NCBI RefSeq assembly: GCF_045679555.1
Contig: NC_092090.1
Coordinates: 32,063,288-32,127,287 of the forward strand
DNA length: 64,000 nucleotides
Source of the DNA: Salvelinus alpinus
Taxonomy: Eukaryota > Chordata > Actinopteri > Salmoniformes > Salmonidae
Reading direction: 5' to 3'
The position numbers were made by a program, and so were the translations under genes. Of the stretch, positions 60,701 to 64,000 are shown in pieces (within the stretch, counting starts at the first letter, position 1; each line of letters starts with the position of its first letter). The notes below the pieces were generated by a model. It had not been told where the DNA came from and did not search any database. It was given only the letters and a program-made list of their open reading frames with translations.

Positions 60701-61696
60701 AAAATGAGAAAGAAAAGGGACTTTAATCATACACTGGCTTTACTAATGTGTCTGAGATACCAAGGTTTTATTATGGTACTTTTGTTATGTTGTACTTTGT
60801 TTATATTCTTATTTGTTATGTTGCTTGATTTGTAAACTGTCTTAATAGCAATTAAATACATTATAATCTAAAACAATGCTATTTCTCATCCCTTCAAAAT
60901 GGTCAGGTTAAAACTTTTTGTTTTAAAAAACAATTTGGATCACATTCTATTTGGTTCACAGGTATACAAGGCATCACATCTGAGTCTAGATTTTGGACAT
61001 TGTACCAGGGCTAGGTGAAATAATATGTCAGTTCAAGAGTATCCATGATGCTTCATCAAAAGACTGGAGACTTTGCTTATTATGAATCACCTTGGAAACA
61101 CACATTGATACATAATCCATAACGGGCACATCATGTTCAGAATGATATTCAAGCATTCAGGAGCACCACTACGGTCGCCTGTTAGCATGTATTTTGCATT
61201 TATTTACCAATTAAAAAAATTCATTCAGTATGGATTTGGAGGTGCTATGTAAAGCTACAGCGCTCCTGTAAACAGATTATGGTCCTGGGGGACAGTGTGA
61301 TATTGAATGACTAAATACTATGATTTATGATAATGATAAGAGCCGCAGTGTTCCTACCCTCAGACCCTTAACCCTACCTACGGATTAGAAGAGCAACACT
61401 TTGTCAGTACTTTTATATCCCATGGAATCATGGGCTGGGCTTTCAAAACACTTCCCAGTTATGGGTATATCTACTGTACGTGTTATCTCAACTCTGTGTA
61501 GTTTCCTCAACATTTACAGGGATATTCGGTTGAAACTAATAATGAGATGTATCTTTGAGTCATAAGGAAGAATGCAGTTGCTATGTTATATTGTCTGTAA
61601 ATATGTTTGTGGTTTGATGGTTGACAGTCTCATCAAGCCCTTTTGGTATTTGAAGTTCATAAAGTTGAACTTACAGTACACATGGGACAAAAACAT
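60701..61696. other. Intergenic
   Basis: AT-rich sequence after the NLR copy. No gene or clear repeat recognised. Confidence 0.45.

Positions 61697-64000
<2,304 letters not shown>

Overview
This looks like genomic DNA from a salmonid fish (Salmo, Oncorhynchus or Salvelinus type). The evidence is the repeat content: several Tc1/mariner elements, one with Sleeping Beauty-type inverted/direct-repeat ends; tRNA-headed HpaI-type SINEs; two LINE families with the typical salmonid 3' ends; long GT/CA microsatellites; and a fish-specific FISNA-NACHT NLR with a B30.2 domain. There is one clear host gene, one broken immune-receptor copy, and a large amount of repeat DNA, much of it nested. Family names come from recognition only; no database search was possible. 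Layout: (1) 1-5850 is a pile of transposons: a Tc1 element cut by the window edge, a rearranged second Tc1, an L1-like ORF1 on the minus strand split by a Sleeping Beauty-type element, and a Tc1 end fragment. All of it appears to lie in an intron or upstream of the first exon seen. (2) 5872-14406 carries the 3' half of a plus-strand liprin-beta gene, best match ppfibp2 (liprin-beta-2). Fifteen exons with consistent splice phases give 586 codons plus stop: the coiled-coil tail, a Ser-rich linker and three SAM domains. Two further downstream exons allow an alternative C-terminus ending in a PDZ-ligand-like tail. (3) 14.7-25.8 kb is mostly intergenic, with a 70-nt hairpin, a 1.1-kb GC-rich minisatellite, a LINE fragment, a 264-bp foldback and a MITE. 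(4) 25.8-28.4 kb is a broken LINE (family A). (5) 28.4-42.8 kb is intergenic: SINE copies, an internally inverted LINE fragment, a Tc1 carrying a nested SINE piece, a (GT)n tract, a small solo LTR, and several stretches that look like conserved non-coding DNA. (6) 42.8-53.0 kb is dense with repeats: two TTAA-flanked elements (one inside a NACHT fragment, one inside a LINE reverse transcriptase), LINE-A and LINE-B copies and a Tc1-like fragment. (7) 53.2-60.7 kb is a CARD-FISNA-NACHT-LRR-B30.2 NLR pseudogene on the plus strand, broken by stops, frameshifts, a 1.5-kb LTR-like insertion and a third TTAA element. (8) 60.7-64.0 kb is intergenic with a long (CA)n tract. The most unusual pattern is the TTAA family: three copies sit at TTAA duplications, and their lengths (about 1.05, 1.82 and 1.82 kb) differ by about two copies of an internal module of about 390-400 bp that carries a splice-donor-like motif.
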